Positions 20,183 to 27,320 of a stretch of DNA of 27,320 nucleotides are shown here, one piece after another (within the stretch, counting starts at the first letter, position 1; each line of letters opens with the position of its first letter). The position numbers and the translations under genes were made by a program. This DNA comes from a virus: positions 1 to 27,320 of the IMG/VR virus record IMGVR_UViG_3300032893_000239, one strand, 5' to 3'. Under the pieces are notes generated by a model. That model had not been told where the DNA came from and made no database searches. It was given only the letters and a program-made list of their open reading frames with translations.

Positions 20183-21019
20183 ATGAAGTTCCAATACAAA
20201 AACGGCGTCCCCCAGTTCATCCCCGCTTCCCTCTACATGAGCAACGACGGCACCAACGGCGCCGGCGGTGGCGCAGCCGGAGGTGAAGGTGGCGGCGGCG
20301 GCGGAGTCGCGTTCTCGGAGGTGCAGCTCAAACAGATCGGCGATGTCGCGGCCGAAGTGGCGAACCGTGCGATCACGGCTCGTAACAAGGCGTACGACAA
20401 GCGCTTCGAGGAGTTCTCGGCGACGACGATCAAGGCAGTCGAGAAGTCGATCGCCGAGATCTACAAGACGTTGCCGAACGCGAATGCGGCGGGCGGCGGC
20501 GAAGGCGCCGGCGGCGAAGGCGGCGACAAGGGCAAGGGCAAGTCGGCCGGCGGTACGCAAAACGTGATGGAGAGCCCCGAGGTTCGCGCGATGCGCCGCG
20601 AGCTGGACGAGTTGAAGCAGAAGTCGCAAGAGGCCGAGGCGAAGGCGAAAGAGGCCGAGGCGCTGAACAAGAAGCAGCAGCTCCGGGCGATGACGTCGGA
20701 GACGCTCGCGAAACACGGAGGCATGAAAGCGGACGCTGCGCGTCGCGCGATCGCGCTTCTCGAGGCCGACGGCCGGATCAAATACGACGACGACGATCAG
20801 CCGATCTTCGTCGGCGAAGACGGAGACATCAAGCTCGAACAGGGCATCAAGGACTGGCTGAAGACCGAAGACGGAAAGAGTTTCCTCCCCCCACGAGGCA
20901 CGCAGGGCTCGGGTGAACGCCCCGGGGCGGGGAAGCCGAACACCGGGAACCCTGGGCAACCTTCGCGCGCTGAATTGGGTGCGAAGCTTCTCCAGGCTCT
21001 CGATGGTCGGATCACCTGA
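20183..21019 (+). CDS. Capsid scaffolding protein
   Basis: The 278-aa protein has a Gly-rich linker (GAGGGAAGGEGGGGGGVAF), helical segments and a coiled coil MRRELDELKQKSQEAEAKAK EAEALNKKQQLR (about 138-169). An acidic segment DDDDQPIFVGEDGD and a C-terminal helix PSRAELGAKLLQALDGRIT follow. A charged coiled-coil protein directly before the major capsid gene is the usual scaffold. The C-terminal helix is probably the capsid-contacting part. It lies behind the conserved leader, so its dose relative to the capsid may be controlled in translation. Confidence 0.8.
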   Translation: MKFQYKNGVPQFIPASLYMSNDGTNGAGGGAAGGEGGGGGGVAFSEVQLKQIGDVAAEVANRAITARNKAYDKRFEEFSATTIKAVEKSIAEIYKTLPNANAAGGGEGAGGEGGDKGKGKSAGGTQNVMESPEVRAMRRELDELKQKSQEAEAKAKEAEALNKKQQLRAMTSETLAKHGGMKADAARRAIALLEADGRIKYDDDDQPIFVGEDGDIKLEQGIKDWLKTEDGKSFLPPRGTQGSGERPGAGKPNTGNPGQPSRAELGAKLLQALDGRIT

Positions 21020-21060
21020 CCAAACACCCAACAACATCGAGCCGATCGAGGTAGAACACC

Positions 21061-22131
21061 ATGGAGACGATTGCTTCACTGTTTGCAAGCCTGTCGCAGC
21101 TTTTTGCGCCGGACCTGCAACGCCAATACAACCGGCAGGCCGTTTTCGGATCGCTCATCGATTCCGAGGTCGGTCGCGGCGATGCGAAAAACGTGGCGTG
21201 GGGCGTCCAGTTCTCGGGCGCGACCGCGCAGGCCGTCGACGAAGGCTCGGACGTGGATCCGAGCGAGTTCGCGACCGACGTTCCGATCGACGCCATCCTC
21301 CCGTGGGCGACGTATCGATCGGCATTCCAGATCAGCGAGCAAGCGATCGACGCCGCGATCCGCTCGGCGGGCTCGCCCGAAGCGCTGATCGACATCTTCC
21401 AGGAGCGCGTCCTCAACGCGGGCACGATCCTCTCGTCGACGATCAACGGTGACCTGTTCAGCGGGACCGGCACGAGCGCCAGCGGGAAGCTGAACATCGT
21501 CGGCATCTTCGGCGGCGCGCTCGAGCAGTCGGGCGTCTACGCCGGCCTCTCGCGCTCGCTCTACAGCGAGTGGCAGAGCACCGTGCTCGGCAACAGCGGC
21601 ATCGCGCGCGCGCTGTCGTTCGACCTGCTCGCGCAACTCGAGGCGCAGATCTTCTCCAAGTGCGGAGAGACGCCCGACCTCATCATCACGACGGGCGGCA
21701 TCGTGCGCAAGTACGACCAGCTCTTCGAGACCACGCGCCGCATCCAGGGCTCGCGCGACCTCGTCTACTCGACGGGGCCGGAAGAGGCGATGGCGCCGCA
21801 GGCCGAGCAGCGCTACTGGCGCGGCATCCCGATCGTCCGCGATCGCAACGCGCCCGCGGGCTATCTCGCGATGGTGAACAGGAACTACTTCAAGATGAAG
21901 TACCTCCCCCACCGCAACCCCGGCGACGCGTTCGGCTACTCCGAGGGAGCGCTCCAGGGCTCGAGCGGCGGCCAAGGTGGCAAGACGCTCGTCACCCCGA
22001 TCAAGGTGCCGTACCGCATCGTGCTGCTCGGGAAGACGGGCGACAACGTCAAGGCCGAGATGAAGACGCTGGTGCAGCTCGCCACCACGCGCCCCAACTC
22101 GTCCGGCTACATCAAGGACATCGCGGAGTGA
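21061..22131 (+). CDS. Major capsid protein (HK97-fold type)
   Basis: The 356-aa protein begins METIASLFASLSQLFAPDLQ. Its layout fits an HK97-fold shell protein: an N-terminal arm, a long spine-helix region (SEQAIDAAIRSAGSPEALID) and a C-terminal P-domain with LIITTGGIVRKYDQLFETTR (about 216-235), RGIPIVRDRNAPAGYLAMVN (about 258-277) and PYRIVLLGKTGDNVKAEMKT. The ITTGG...Y and the G-PIV-D-N-P-G strands are common to this fold. It forms the icosahedral shell. Ribosome-binding site GAGGTAG; position after the scaffold supports the call. Confidence 0.85.
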   Translation: METIASLFASLSQLFAPDLQRQYNRQAVFGSLIDSEVGRGDAKNVAWGVQFSGATAQAVDEGSDVDPSEFATDVPIDAILPWATYRSAFQISEQAIDAAIRSAGSPEALIDIFQERVLNAGTILSSTINGDLFSGTGTSASGKLNIVGIFGGALEQSGVYAGLSRSLYSEWQSTVLGNSGIARALSFDLLAQLEAQIFSKCGETPDLIITTGGIVRKYDQLFETTRRIQGSRDLVYSTGPEEAMAPQAEQRYWRGIPIVRDRNAPAGYLAMVNRNYFKMKYLPHRNPGDAFGYSEGALQGSSGGQGGKTLVTPIKVPYRIVLLGKTGDNVKAEMKTLVQLATTRPNSSGYIKDIAE

Positions 22132-22151
22132 TCGAGGCGTAGGCCTCGATC
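22130..22151 (+). terminator. Hairpin right after the capsid stop (stabiliser or attenuator)
   Basis: GATCGAGGC (22130-22138) pairs perfectly with GCCTCGATC (22143-22151) around loop GTAG. The stem overlaps the capsid stop codon and has no T-tract. It is thus more likely a 3' end stabiliser or attenuator that raises capsid expression over the next gene than a full terminator. Confidence 0.5.
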
Positions 22152-22176
22152 CCTCGGAAAGCGAAGCGAAGAGAAG

Positions 22177-22947
22177 ATGCAAGCACGGAAGAACCCCGAC
22201 GCGATCGCCTTTGCCGTTCGGCAGGCGCTCGCCGACACCCGGAAGGGCAAGGCTTCGGCCTTGTCCTTCGCTTCGGGCCAGATCACGCTCGTTTCGGGCC
22301 ACGCGCAAGTCACCGGCAACCCCGGCGTGAAGCTGAATAGCTTCCTCGACTTCATGCTCGTCACCCCGAACGGGACGCTCGGCACGAACAAGAAGGTCGT
22401 TCTCACGACGGACGGTCAGTTCGACGTCTACTCCGTGGACACGACCGGATCGACGCAGACGGCGGACACGAGCATCCTGAAGTGGCGCTCGATGACCCCG
22501 TACTTCCACGGCGACAAGACGACGCAGTACATGAACGGGGACTACATGAACCCCGTCGCGACGCTGCTCACCGTCACCGCCGCCGCCGCGGTCGACCTCC
22601 CGACCTCGCTGGTTCTCGCGAACCAGATGAAGGCGGTCCTCAACATCCACATGGCGGAGGGCGACGAAGTCCACGTTACCGCCGACACGTGGAACGCGAT
22701 CTCGACGGCAGACGCGACGGACGAGACCTCGGCAGAGACGCTCGCGAATGCGATCAAGACCGCATTCAATGCGCACCTGACCCAGGCCGGCGTCCACGTG
22801 TGGGACGACTCGCTGAACAGCGTCTCCACGGCGAACGCCTCGAACCCGTCGACCCTCTGGGCGCTGCTCAACGCGCTCAAGGCGGCGGTCAACCTGCACC
22901 TCGCGTCGGCAGCCGCCGGCGAGAGCGTCGGGGTGACTCCGGAGTGA
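22177..22947 (+). CDS. Capsid-associated protein with internal NAHL-type repeats
   Basis: The 256-aa protein has a beta-rich N-terminal half (SFASGQITLVSGHAQVTGNP, FMLVTPNGTLGTNKKVVLTT) and at least three repeats in the C-terminal half: LNIHMAEGDEVHVTADTWNA, FNAHLTQAGVHVWDDSLNSV and VNLHLASAA. Each has a His after a helix and a T/S-A-D-N segment. Such repeats occur in virion structural proteins near the capsid gene, perhaps as decoration or fibre-like units, but no exact match is claimed. The leader AGCGAAGCGAAGAGAAG is purine-rich and serves as the ribosome-binding region. Confidence 0.65.
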   Translation: MQARKNPDAIAFAVRQALADTRKGKASALSFASGQITLVSGHAQVTGNPGVKLNSFLDFMLVTPNGTLGTNKKVVLTTDGQFDVYSVDTTGSTQTADTSILKWRSMTPYFHGDKTTQYMNGDYMNPVATLLTVTAAAAVDLPTSLVLANQMKAVLNIHMAEGDEVHVTADTWNAISTADATDETSAETLANAIKTAFNAHLTQAGVHVWDDSLNSVSTANASNPSTLWALLNALKAAVNLHLASAAAGESVGVTPE

Positions 22948-22955
22948 TCCGAAGA

Positions 22956-22989
22956 CGGCTCCCGCGTCCCGAAATAGGCGCGGGAGCCG
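22956..22989 (+). terminator. Strong hairpin without a T-tract
   Basis: CGGCTCCCGCG (22956-22966) and CGCGGGAGCCG (22979-22989) form an 11-bp perfect stem with a 12-base loop. It lies 8 bases after a stop codon but is followed by CTTGTCAG rather than T's. It may be a weak terminator or an mRNA 3'-end barrier, and it is separated by only 3 bases from the tRNA-like element. Confidence 0.55.
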
Positions 22990-22992
22990 CTT

Positions 22993-23048
22993 GTCAGAGA
23001 GAGCGCGACGGGCGCTCCTTCGAGAAGGTTCGACTCCTTCCTCTGACG
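22993..23048 (+). ncRNA. tRNA-like structure lacking a D-arm
   Basis: GTCAGAG (22993-22999) pairs fully with CTCTGAC (23041-23047) as a 7-bp acceptor stem with G as discriminator. GAAGG-TTCGACT-CCTTC (23024-23040) is a canonical T-arm (5-bp stem, 7-base TTCGACT loop, closing G-C pair). GAGCG-CGACGGG-CGCTC (23001-23017) is a 5-bp stem with a 7-base loop in the anticodon-arm place, joined by one base to the acceptor stem. The D-arm is absent, the loop lacks U33 (it has G) and the 3' end reads GCCG, not CCA. I see it as a tRNA mimic between late genes, perhaps an RNase P substrate; aminoacylation is doubtful. Confidence 0.55.
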
Positions 23049-23085
23049 CCGCTATCTTTGACCCAGACCCAGGAGGGCTTTTGCC

Positions 23086-23562
23086 ATGGCGAATCTCATC
23101 ACGACGCGAGACCGAGCGACTGCAGCGCTTCCGACTTCCCCGATGCACACGCGGTGGAAGAACCCGACGAACAAGACGATGGTGATCGACGTCTACACGG
23201 GCGCCGGTCGATCGGGTCGGACGCGCTACACGATCGAGCCCGGCGCCGAGCAGGACATCCCGAGCGAATACGACGACGCGATCTGCGAGGTCCGCAACGG
23301 CGTCGTGCAGGCCGGGCTTGCGCCGCTCGCGGTGAAGATCGGGACGGTCACGCACAACAAGTTCACGCCGTTCGAAGGCGTCGCCGAGGTGCATCCGTCG
23401 ATGGACCCCGCGAAGATCGAGGCGAAGGCGAAGGCCGATATCGAACAGGCGCTCGTCAACGAACGCACCGCGCAAGCGGAGATCGCGCGGCTCGTGAGCA
23501 CGGGCAAGGTCGCCGAAGCCGCGGAGCTGCAGCAGAAGCAGAAGCGCGAAAAGCAAGTCTGA
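23086..23562 (+). CDS. Virion-associated hypothetical protein with a C-terminal helix
   Basis: ATG 23086 follows AGGAGGGCTTTTGCC, a strong ribosome-binding site. The 158-aa protein has a beta-rich N-terminal domain (TMVIDVYTGAGRSGRTRYTI EPGAEQDIPSEY) and a C-terminal charged helix (IEAKAKADIEQALVNERTAQ ... QQKQKREKQV) that may be a coiled coil. It lies between the capsid-associated gene and the connector-like gene, so a head-associated role is plausible but unproven. Confidence 0.6.
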   Translation: MANLITTRDRATAALPTSPMHTRWKNPTNKTMVIDVYTGAGRSGRTRYTIEPGAEQDIPSEYDDAICEVRNGVVQAGLAPLAVKIGTVTHNKFTPFEGVAEVHPSMDPAKIEAKAKADIEQALVNERTAQAEIARLVSTGKVAEAAELQQKQKREKQV

Positions 23563-23575
23563 CCGGAGGGTCGTC

Positions 23576-24031
23576 ATGGGCCGAGTCTTCGCCGAGCCGG
23601 ACCGCGTCCAGGTTCGACATTTCATGGGGTACGCCGGCATCTTCGTTCAAGCCGATCTTCGGCTCGAGAACGCGATGACCAACGTGCAATCAGAACCCGA
23701 CGGAGGCTCCCGCCCGGACGATTCGACCGTCATCTACATTCTTGGGCCCGCGATTCCGGATGGAACCGGGCTCATCCCGCAGCTCCAAGACATCGAGGCC
23801 AAGCTGCAAAAGCTGTGGAAGCAGGCGCAGGCGCTCGAGATCGACGAGTTGAAGGTCGACCCCGCGCGTGGCATGCGAATGCTTCGCATGGAAGGCCGAC
23901 GTCTGGTAAATGGGATCTCCTCGATGCTGAGCACGTATCCCAGACGCGACATCTTCTCGTCGGCGGCCGCGCACCCCGCAGGAACGCCGTACCCGGACAT
24001 CTACAACAACCTCGACAGGTTCAGAGCGTGA
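23576..24031 (+). CDS. Hypothetical late protein, 151 aa, possible head-tail connector component
   Basis: The product (MGRVFAEPDRVQVRHFMGYA ... YPDIYNNLDRFRA) has a central helix LQDIEAKLQKLWKQAQALEI DELKVDPARGMRMLRMEGRR. The ribosome-binding site is CCGGAGGGTCGTC. Position after the capsid genes and size would fit a connector or head-completion factor, but no motif proves it. Its stop overlaps GTG 24028 in the GTGA pattern. Confidence 0.55.
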   Translation: MGRVFAEPDRVQVRHFMGYAGIFVQADLRLENAMTNVQSEPDGGSRPDDSTVIYILGPAIPDGTGLIPQLQDIEAKLQKLWKQAQALEIDELKVDPARGMRMLRMEGRRLVNGISSMLSTYPRRDIFSSAAAHPAGTPYPDIYNNLDRFRA

Positions 24032-24051
24032 GCGCGGGGGGGGCAAAAAAG

Positions 24052-24825
24052 ATGCGGCACCTCGTCATCGCGACGCCTTGCTACGACGGCAAAGTGGTTC
24101 GCGAGCACGAGATCGGCTTGATCGAGACGATGGCCGCGTGCCACGCGCACGGCATCCGTTGCACGATCCAGTCTTCGGAAGGCCATTCGCTCGTCACGGT
24201 CGCGCGCAACGTGGCCGTGCATCAGTTCTTGAAGGGCGACGCCGATGGCATGCTCTTCATCGACGCCGACGTAGGCTTCCGCCCGATCGACGTGCTCGCG
24301 CTCTTCCAATCGGGGCACGACGTCTGCGGAGGCACGTACGCGCGCAAGATGCTCGATGGTGACGCGATCGTAGCGGCCGTCGAGGCGGGCGCGCGCGGTC
24401 GAGAGATCAACCGCTTCGCGAGCGCGCTCGCGCTTGCCGCGCAGCCGTACGGGCTTGTGTTCGACGAATTCGGCTTCGCGCCCGTCGACTACTTGCCAGG
24501 CGGCTTCCTCTACATGTCGCGCGCGGCACTGCTTGCCATGTGCGACGCGTACCCGGAGCTTGCGTACGTAGGACAAGGCCATCAGGGCATCGACGGTGAA
24601 TCGCTCTATGCGCTCTTCGACTGCGAGATCAAAGAGGACGCTGACGGCGTCCGACGCTACTTCGGCGAGGACTTCATCTTTTGCCGGCGCTGGCGACGCA
24701 TCGGCGGTTCGCTGATGCTTTACAGCCACGCAAGACTGCGGCATGTTGGGGCGCACGTCTTCGAGGGCAACGTCGACGAACGACTCGTGCTCGGGACGGA
24801 CGCAGAGCGAGGATGGGGCAAATGA
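24052..24825 (+). CDS. GT-A-type glycosyltransferase-like protein
   Basis: The 257-aa protein begins MRHLVIATPCYDGKVVREHE, the typical first strand of GT-A folds. It has TVARNVAVHQFLKGDADGML FIDADVGFRP (about 50-79) with a DAD metal-binding motif, CGGTYARK and a substrate loop VDYLPGGFLYMSRAALL. It probably transfers a sugar from a nucleotide sugar to a virion protein, DNA base or host glycan; the acceptor is unknown. GTG 24028 overlaps the previous stop and gives an eight-residue longer N-terminus across a G8 and A6 run; ATG 24052 with the G-rich ribosome-binding region is my choice. Confidence 0.75.
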   Translation: MRHLVIATPCYDGKVVREHEIGLIETMAACHAHGIRCTIQSSEGHSLVTVARNVAVHQFLKGDADGMLFIDADVGFRPIDVLALFQSGHDVCGGTYARKMLDGDAIVAAVEAGARGREINRFASALALAAQPYGLVFDEFGFAPVDYLPGGFLYMSRAALLAMCDAYPELAYVGQGHQGIDGESLYALFDCEIKEDADGVRRYFGEDFIFCRRWRRIGGSLMLYSHARLRHVGAHVFEGNVDERLVLGTDAERGWGK

Positions 24826-25448
24826 CGATGACGCTCGAAGAGTCTCGCGCCTGGCGGCCCGAGCATCCAGGTTGGTCGATCGACATCCTGCCGTTCTACG
24901 AGGTGCTCGCGCAGCGCATCCCGAAGGGCGGCTCGTTCGCGGAGGTCGGCGTTTTTCTCGGGCGCTCGATCCGCTTCATGGCGGAGCGGCGTCCCGATCT
25001 CAAGATCTTCGCGATCGATCCGTGGGCCGATGGCGAATCGCAGGGCTACACCGGGCCTTGCGAGCACGCGGAGTACATCGCGAAGCACGGCTCGCTGTTC
25101 CGCGCGTTCCTCGCCTCGATGCCTGGTGACGTCCTCGATCGCTTGCGCATCCTGCGCGCGACCGCCGACGATCTCGAGCTGGTGGGCGTGCAGCTCGACG
25201 CGCTCTTCCTCGACGGCGCGCACGACTTTGCGAGCGTGCGCAAGGACATTCTCGTATTCGGCCCCTGCGTGCGCAGCGGCGGCATCATCGCCGGGCACGA
25301 CTACAACCACAACTTCGACCCGAGCACCGTTGGCAAAGACGACGGCCGCCTTGGCGTCATCACAGCCGTCGATCAGCTCGCCGATTCGCTCGAATCCGGT
25401 GCAAAGCCCCACCTCATGGGAACATGCTGGTGGGTCGACGTGCCGTGA
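24822..25448 (+). CDS. Class I SAM-dependent methyltransferase
   Basis: The 208-aa protein has motif I FAEVGVFLGRSIRFMAERRP (about 38-57), motif II KIFAIDPWADG (about 60-70), DALFLDGAHDFASVRKDI (about 128-145) and SGGIIAGHDYNHNF (about 152-165). This order fits the methyltransferase_24/TylF-like group, which methylates small molecules or sugars. Next to glycosyltransferases it may methylate a sugar. ATG 24822 is coupled by ATGA to the previous gene. Confidence 0.85.
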   Translation: MTMTLEESRAWRPEHPGWSIDILPFYEVLAQRIPKGGSFAEVGVFLGRSIRFMAERRPDLKIFAIDPWADGESQGYTGPCEHAEYIAKHGSLFRAFLASMPGDVLDRLRILRATADDLELVGVQLDALFLDGAHDFASVRKDILVFGPCVRSGGIIAGHDYNHNFDPSTVGKDDGRLGVITAVDQLADSLESGAKPHLMGTCWWVDVP

Positions 25449-26113
25449 CCAGTCGGGTCACGGTCGTTTCGACGGGGCTCTTCGCTCCGACGAAGGCCAT
25501 TTGCCTCGCGAGCGTCGCGGCGCAGCGAGGCGTTGCCGTCGATCACGTCTACATCGAAGCCGGCGAGCAAGCCGAGAGGCTCACGGTCTCCGAGAACCTC
25601 TTCAGGGCGATCCACGCGCTTCCGCCGGAACGCATCGTCGCGTGGATCGACGGAGACGACTGGCTCGCGCATCCGATGGCGCTCGCGCGCGCCGCGAAAG
25701 AGCACGAATCCGGCGCATGGGTGACGTACGGGCAGTTCATGTACGCCGACGGCGCTCCCGGCTTTGCGGCTCCGTACGCCGGAACCGAGGTGCGCGAGCA
25801 AGCGTGGAAGGCGACGCACCTGAAGACGTTCCGCGCCGGTCTGTTCCAGCGCATCGATGTCGACGATCTCCAGCTCGACGGCGAATGGGTCTCTCTCGCG
25901 GTGGACATGGCGATCATGTTCCCGATGCTCGAGATGGCTGGCCCCGGGCGCGCGCGCTTCATCAGCGACGTTCTCTACGTCTACAACTTCCGCTCGAGCT
26001 TTCAGGCGAACGCGAATCCGCGCGAGCGCGCGCGCGAGCTTGAATGCGATCGGAGGATCCGAGCGAAGCGCCCCTACGCCTTGCTCGAGGAGGGCGCACC
26101 ATGGGTATCGTGA
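25445..26113 (+). CDS. Glycosyltransferase family 2-like protein
   Basis: The 222-aa protein has SRVTVVSTGLFAPTKAICLA (about 3-22), then VAWIDGDDWLAHPMALARAA (about 62-81), with the DGDD metal and nucleotide-sugar motif of GT-A enzymes. Then KTFRAGLFQRIDVDDL and a terminal MFPMLEMAGPGRARFISDVL YVYNF (about 158-182) follow, which match the usual GT2 acceptor half. GTG 25445 is coupled by GTGA to the methyltransferase; an earlier ATG at 25424 would overlap it by 25 bases. Confidence 0.8.
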   Translation: MTSRVTVVSTGLFAPTKAICLASVAAQRGVAVDHVYIEAGEQAERLTVSENLFRAIHALPPERIVAWIDGDDWLAHPMALARAAKEHESGAWVTYGQFMYADGAPGFAAPYAGTEVREQAWKATHLKTFRAGLFQRIDVDDLQLDGEWVSLAVDMAIMFPMLEMAGPGRARFISDVLYVYNFRSSFQANANPRERARELECDRRIRAKRPYALLEEGAPWVS

Positions 26114-26952
26114 TCGGCGTCGCACACGCCGCGTTTCTTCCGGAACGAGCCGCGACGGTCGGCAGGCTGATGGACGTTGTCGCGAAGCTCGACATCGCCG
26201 GCGCGTATGTCTCGAAGAGCGAGAAGCGCGAGCACGCGAGCATTTGGGCGTCGCGGCTTTGGCGTCGCGCAGCGTCGGACTTCGCGGAGCACCACGTCGT
26301 CTGCTTGAATGATGACGTGCTGATCGGTGACGACTTCGCGCGCTACGTTGCCGCGCTCGTCTCCGTCTACCCGGACAAGATCATCGCGCTCCACACGACA
26401 GCGCCGGCGGCGCCGTCGCTCGCCTTCGCCGGGTGTCGAGCGTTCCTCTCGTACTGGCTCACGGGGCCCGCGTACGTGCTTCCTCCCGGCATCGCGAAGG
26501 ACCTTCTGAAGTTCTCCGCGCACGTACCGAAGGCGCTCGTCGGAGTCGTCAACGAAGACAACCTGATCATGCACTACGCGTGGCATCGTCAGGAGGGGAT
26601 CCTTCACTCCGTGCCTGCGCTCGCGCAGCACGACGTCAGCGTTCCTTCATCGCTCGGCTACGACAATCATCCGATGCGTCAAGCGTCGGTGACGTGGGAC
26701 AGTCCGATCTTCCACGCGCACGATCTGACGTCGCCCGACTTCTGGGAATCGAAAGGACCGCACCCGTGGATCGAGTGCCCATGGATGACGCGCGATCAGC
26801 TCGCAGGCGTCGAGCGGTGGATCACCGAAGGAACGAACGTCTGCTCGTTCTGTCTCGCCGAGCCGGGGGCACTTCGCGGAGCGAGCGGCGCGCGCATTTG
26901 CACCAAGTGCACGGTGAAGTTCATCGGGCTCGCCATGGAGCGGCCGCAATGA
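26101..26952 (+). CDS. Glycosyltransferase-like domain fused to a ClpX-type C4 zinc finger
   Basis: The 283-aa protein begins MGIVIGVAHAAFLPERAATV and has HVVCLNDDVLIGDDFARYVA (about 65-84) with a DD motif typical of GT-A folds. LTGPAYVLPPGIAKDLLKF and VNEDNLIMHYAWHRQEGI (about 150-167) form the acceptor half. The C-terminus NVCSFCLAEPGALRGASGAR ICTKCTVKF (about 246-274) is a CxxC...CxxC finger like the N-terminal domain of ClpX. A fusion with a C-terminal ClpX finger is unusual. The ribosome-binding site is GAGGAGGGC, and the gene overlaps the previous one by 13 bases. Confidence 0.7.
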   Translation: MGIVIGVAHAAFLPERAATVGRLMDVVAKLDIAGAYVSKSEKREHASIWASRLWRRAASDFAEHHVVCLNDDVLIGDDFARYVAALVSVYPDKIIALHTTAPAAPSLAFAGCRAFLSYWLTGPAYVLPPGIAKDLLKFSAHVPKALVGVVNEDNLIMHYAWHRQEGILHSVPALAQHDVSVPSSLGYDNHPMRQASVTWDSPIFHAHDLTSPDFWESKGPHPWIECPWMTRDQLAGVERWITEGTNVCSFCLAEPGALRGASGARICTKCTVKFIGLAMERPQ

Positions 26953-27320
26953 TCGTCGTCGCCAGCTCCGTTCGCGAGTTCGCTGACAAGATGGAGGCGC
27001 TCGCGACGAGCCCAGAGATCAAAGCGTTCTGGGCGGAGCAGCTCGAAAAGGGATCGCAAAGGTCGCCGCACGTCATCGTCGCGAATGACACGCCCAAGCA
27101 GGCGCACTTGGATCTCTACAAGATCCTCCTCGCGCTTGGCGAGTCGTACCCGGACGACTTCATCAGCCCCTACTCGACGCATTGGGCGGCGCACACGGTG
27201 AAGACTCCGACCTACTGCACGCCCGACGGCATGATCGGGACGTACGCGATCCCGTGGGAGGCGGCGTGGTCCTTCTTGTGGTGGGCGGAGGGAGATCTGC
27301 TTTCGGGCGTCGCCGAGCGG
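26949..27320 (+). CDS. Unidentified protein, 5' part, runs off the window
   Basis: ATG 26949 overlaps the previous stop (ATGA) and the frame stays open to the window edge (124 codons). The visible part (MIVVASSVREFADKMEALAT ... WWAEGDLLSGVAER) has helical and Trp-rich segments (IPWEAAWSFLWWAEG). No motif is recognised. It continues the sugar/methyl-transfer operon. Confidence 0.7.
   Translation, partial: MIVVASSVREFADKMEALATSPEIKAFWAEQLEKGSQRSPHVIVANDTPKQAHLDLYKILLALGESYPDDFISPYSTHWAAHTVKTPTYCTPDGMIGTYAIPWEAAWSFLWWAEGDLLSGVAER

Noticed and set aside
21076-23640. An 854-codon open frame on the minus strand
   Set aside because: It lies wholly antisense to the capsid, capsid-associated and following genes, is extremely Arg/Val/Asp-rich, and is a shadow of GC-rich codons on the other strand.
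1-27320. A prophage attachment site or integrase
   Set aside because: No integrase-like protein and no complete tRNA gene or convincing direct repeat pair was found within the window.

Overview
This looks like part of a tailed double-stranded DNA phage or prophage (siphovirus- or podovirus-like head module) with very high GC and strong G/C preference at third codon positions. The host is probably a high-GC proteobacterium. A myxobacterial (Myxococcota) host is my guess, from composition and the CGG-type lipoprotein, and I cannot prove it. No rRNA or conventional tRNA genes, no integrase and no insertion sequence are visible, so lysogeny is inferred only from a repressor-like gene and its operators.

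Layout. (1) 1-210: the end of an unidentified gene and a tiny coupled ORF. (2) 319-10650: a rightward early/accessory region of many small, tightly coupled genes, mostly of unknown function. Recognisable members are a DUF1643 protein, zinc-ribbon proteins, small membrane proteins and a SixA-like histidine phosphatase. In its middle, a gene with a Cas7/Cas6-like (RAMP) glycine-rich loop (6607-7416) sits between two gene-free stretches of about 0.65 kb. Each stretch is packed with the short motif CGACnnnCC. (3) 10673-14548: a leftward module with a ribbon-helix-helix regulator, a lipoprotein, a DUF488 protein and zinc-binding proteins. Its promoters carry variants of one operator, TTGACTCCCGC or the palindrome GACTCCCGCGCGGGAGTC. 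The same operator overlaps the rightward promoter at 319. (4) 14554-24031: the head/packaging module, with a ParB-like protein lacking an evident start, small terminase, large terminase, portal, Mu F-like head protein, scaffold and HK97-fold major capsid protein, then capsid-associated and connector candidates. (5) 24052-27320: two or three GT-A-like glycosyltransferases and a class I methyltransferase in a coupled operon, running off the window.

How it works together. I infer that the small ribbon-helix-helix protein controls itself, the leftward operons and the rightward early promoter through the shared operator. The late genes seem to depend on read-through, translational coupling (many ATGA/GTGA overlaps) and RNA elements. 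A conserved three-hairpin leader precedes both the small terminase and the scaffold genes, a hairpin follows the capsid gene, and a tRNA-like structure without a D-arm lies between two late genes. The end of the window probably sugar-decorates or methylates the virion or the host surface.

All functional calls come from reading motifs. No database search was run.
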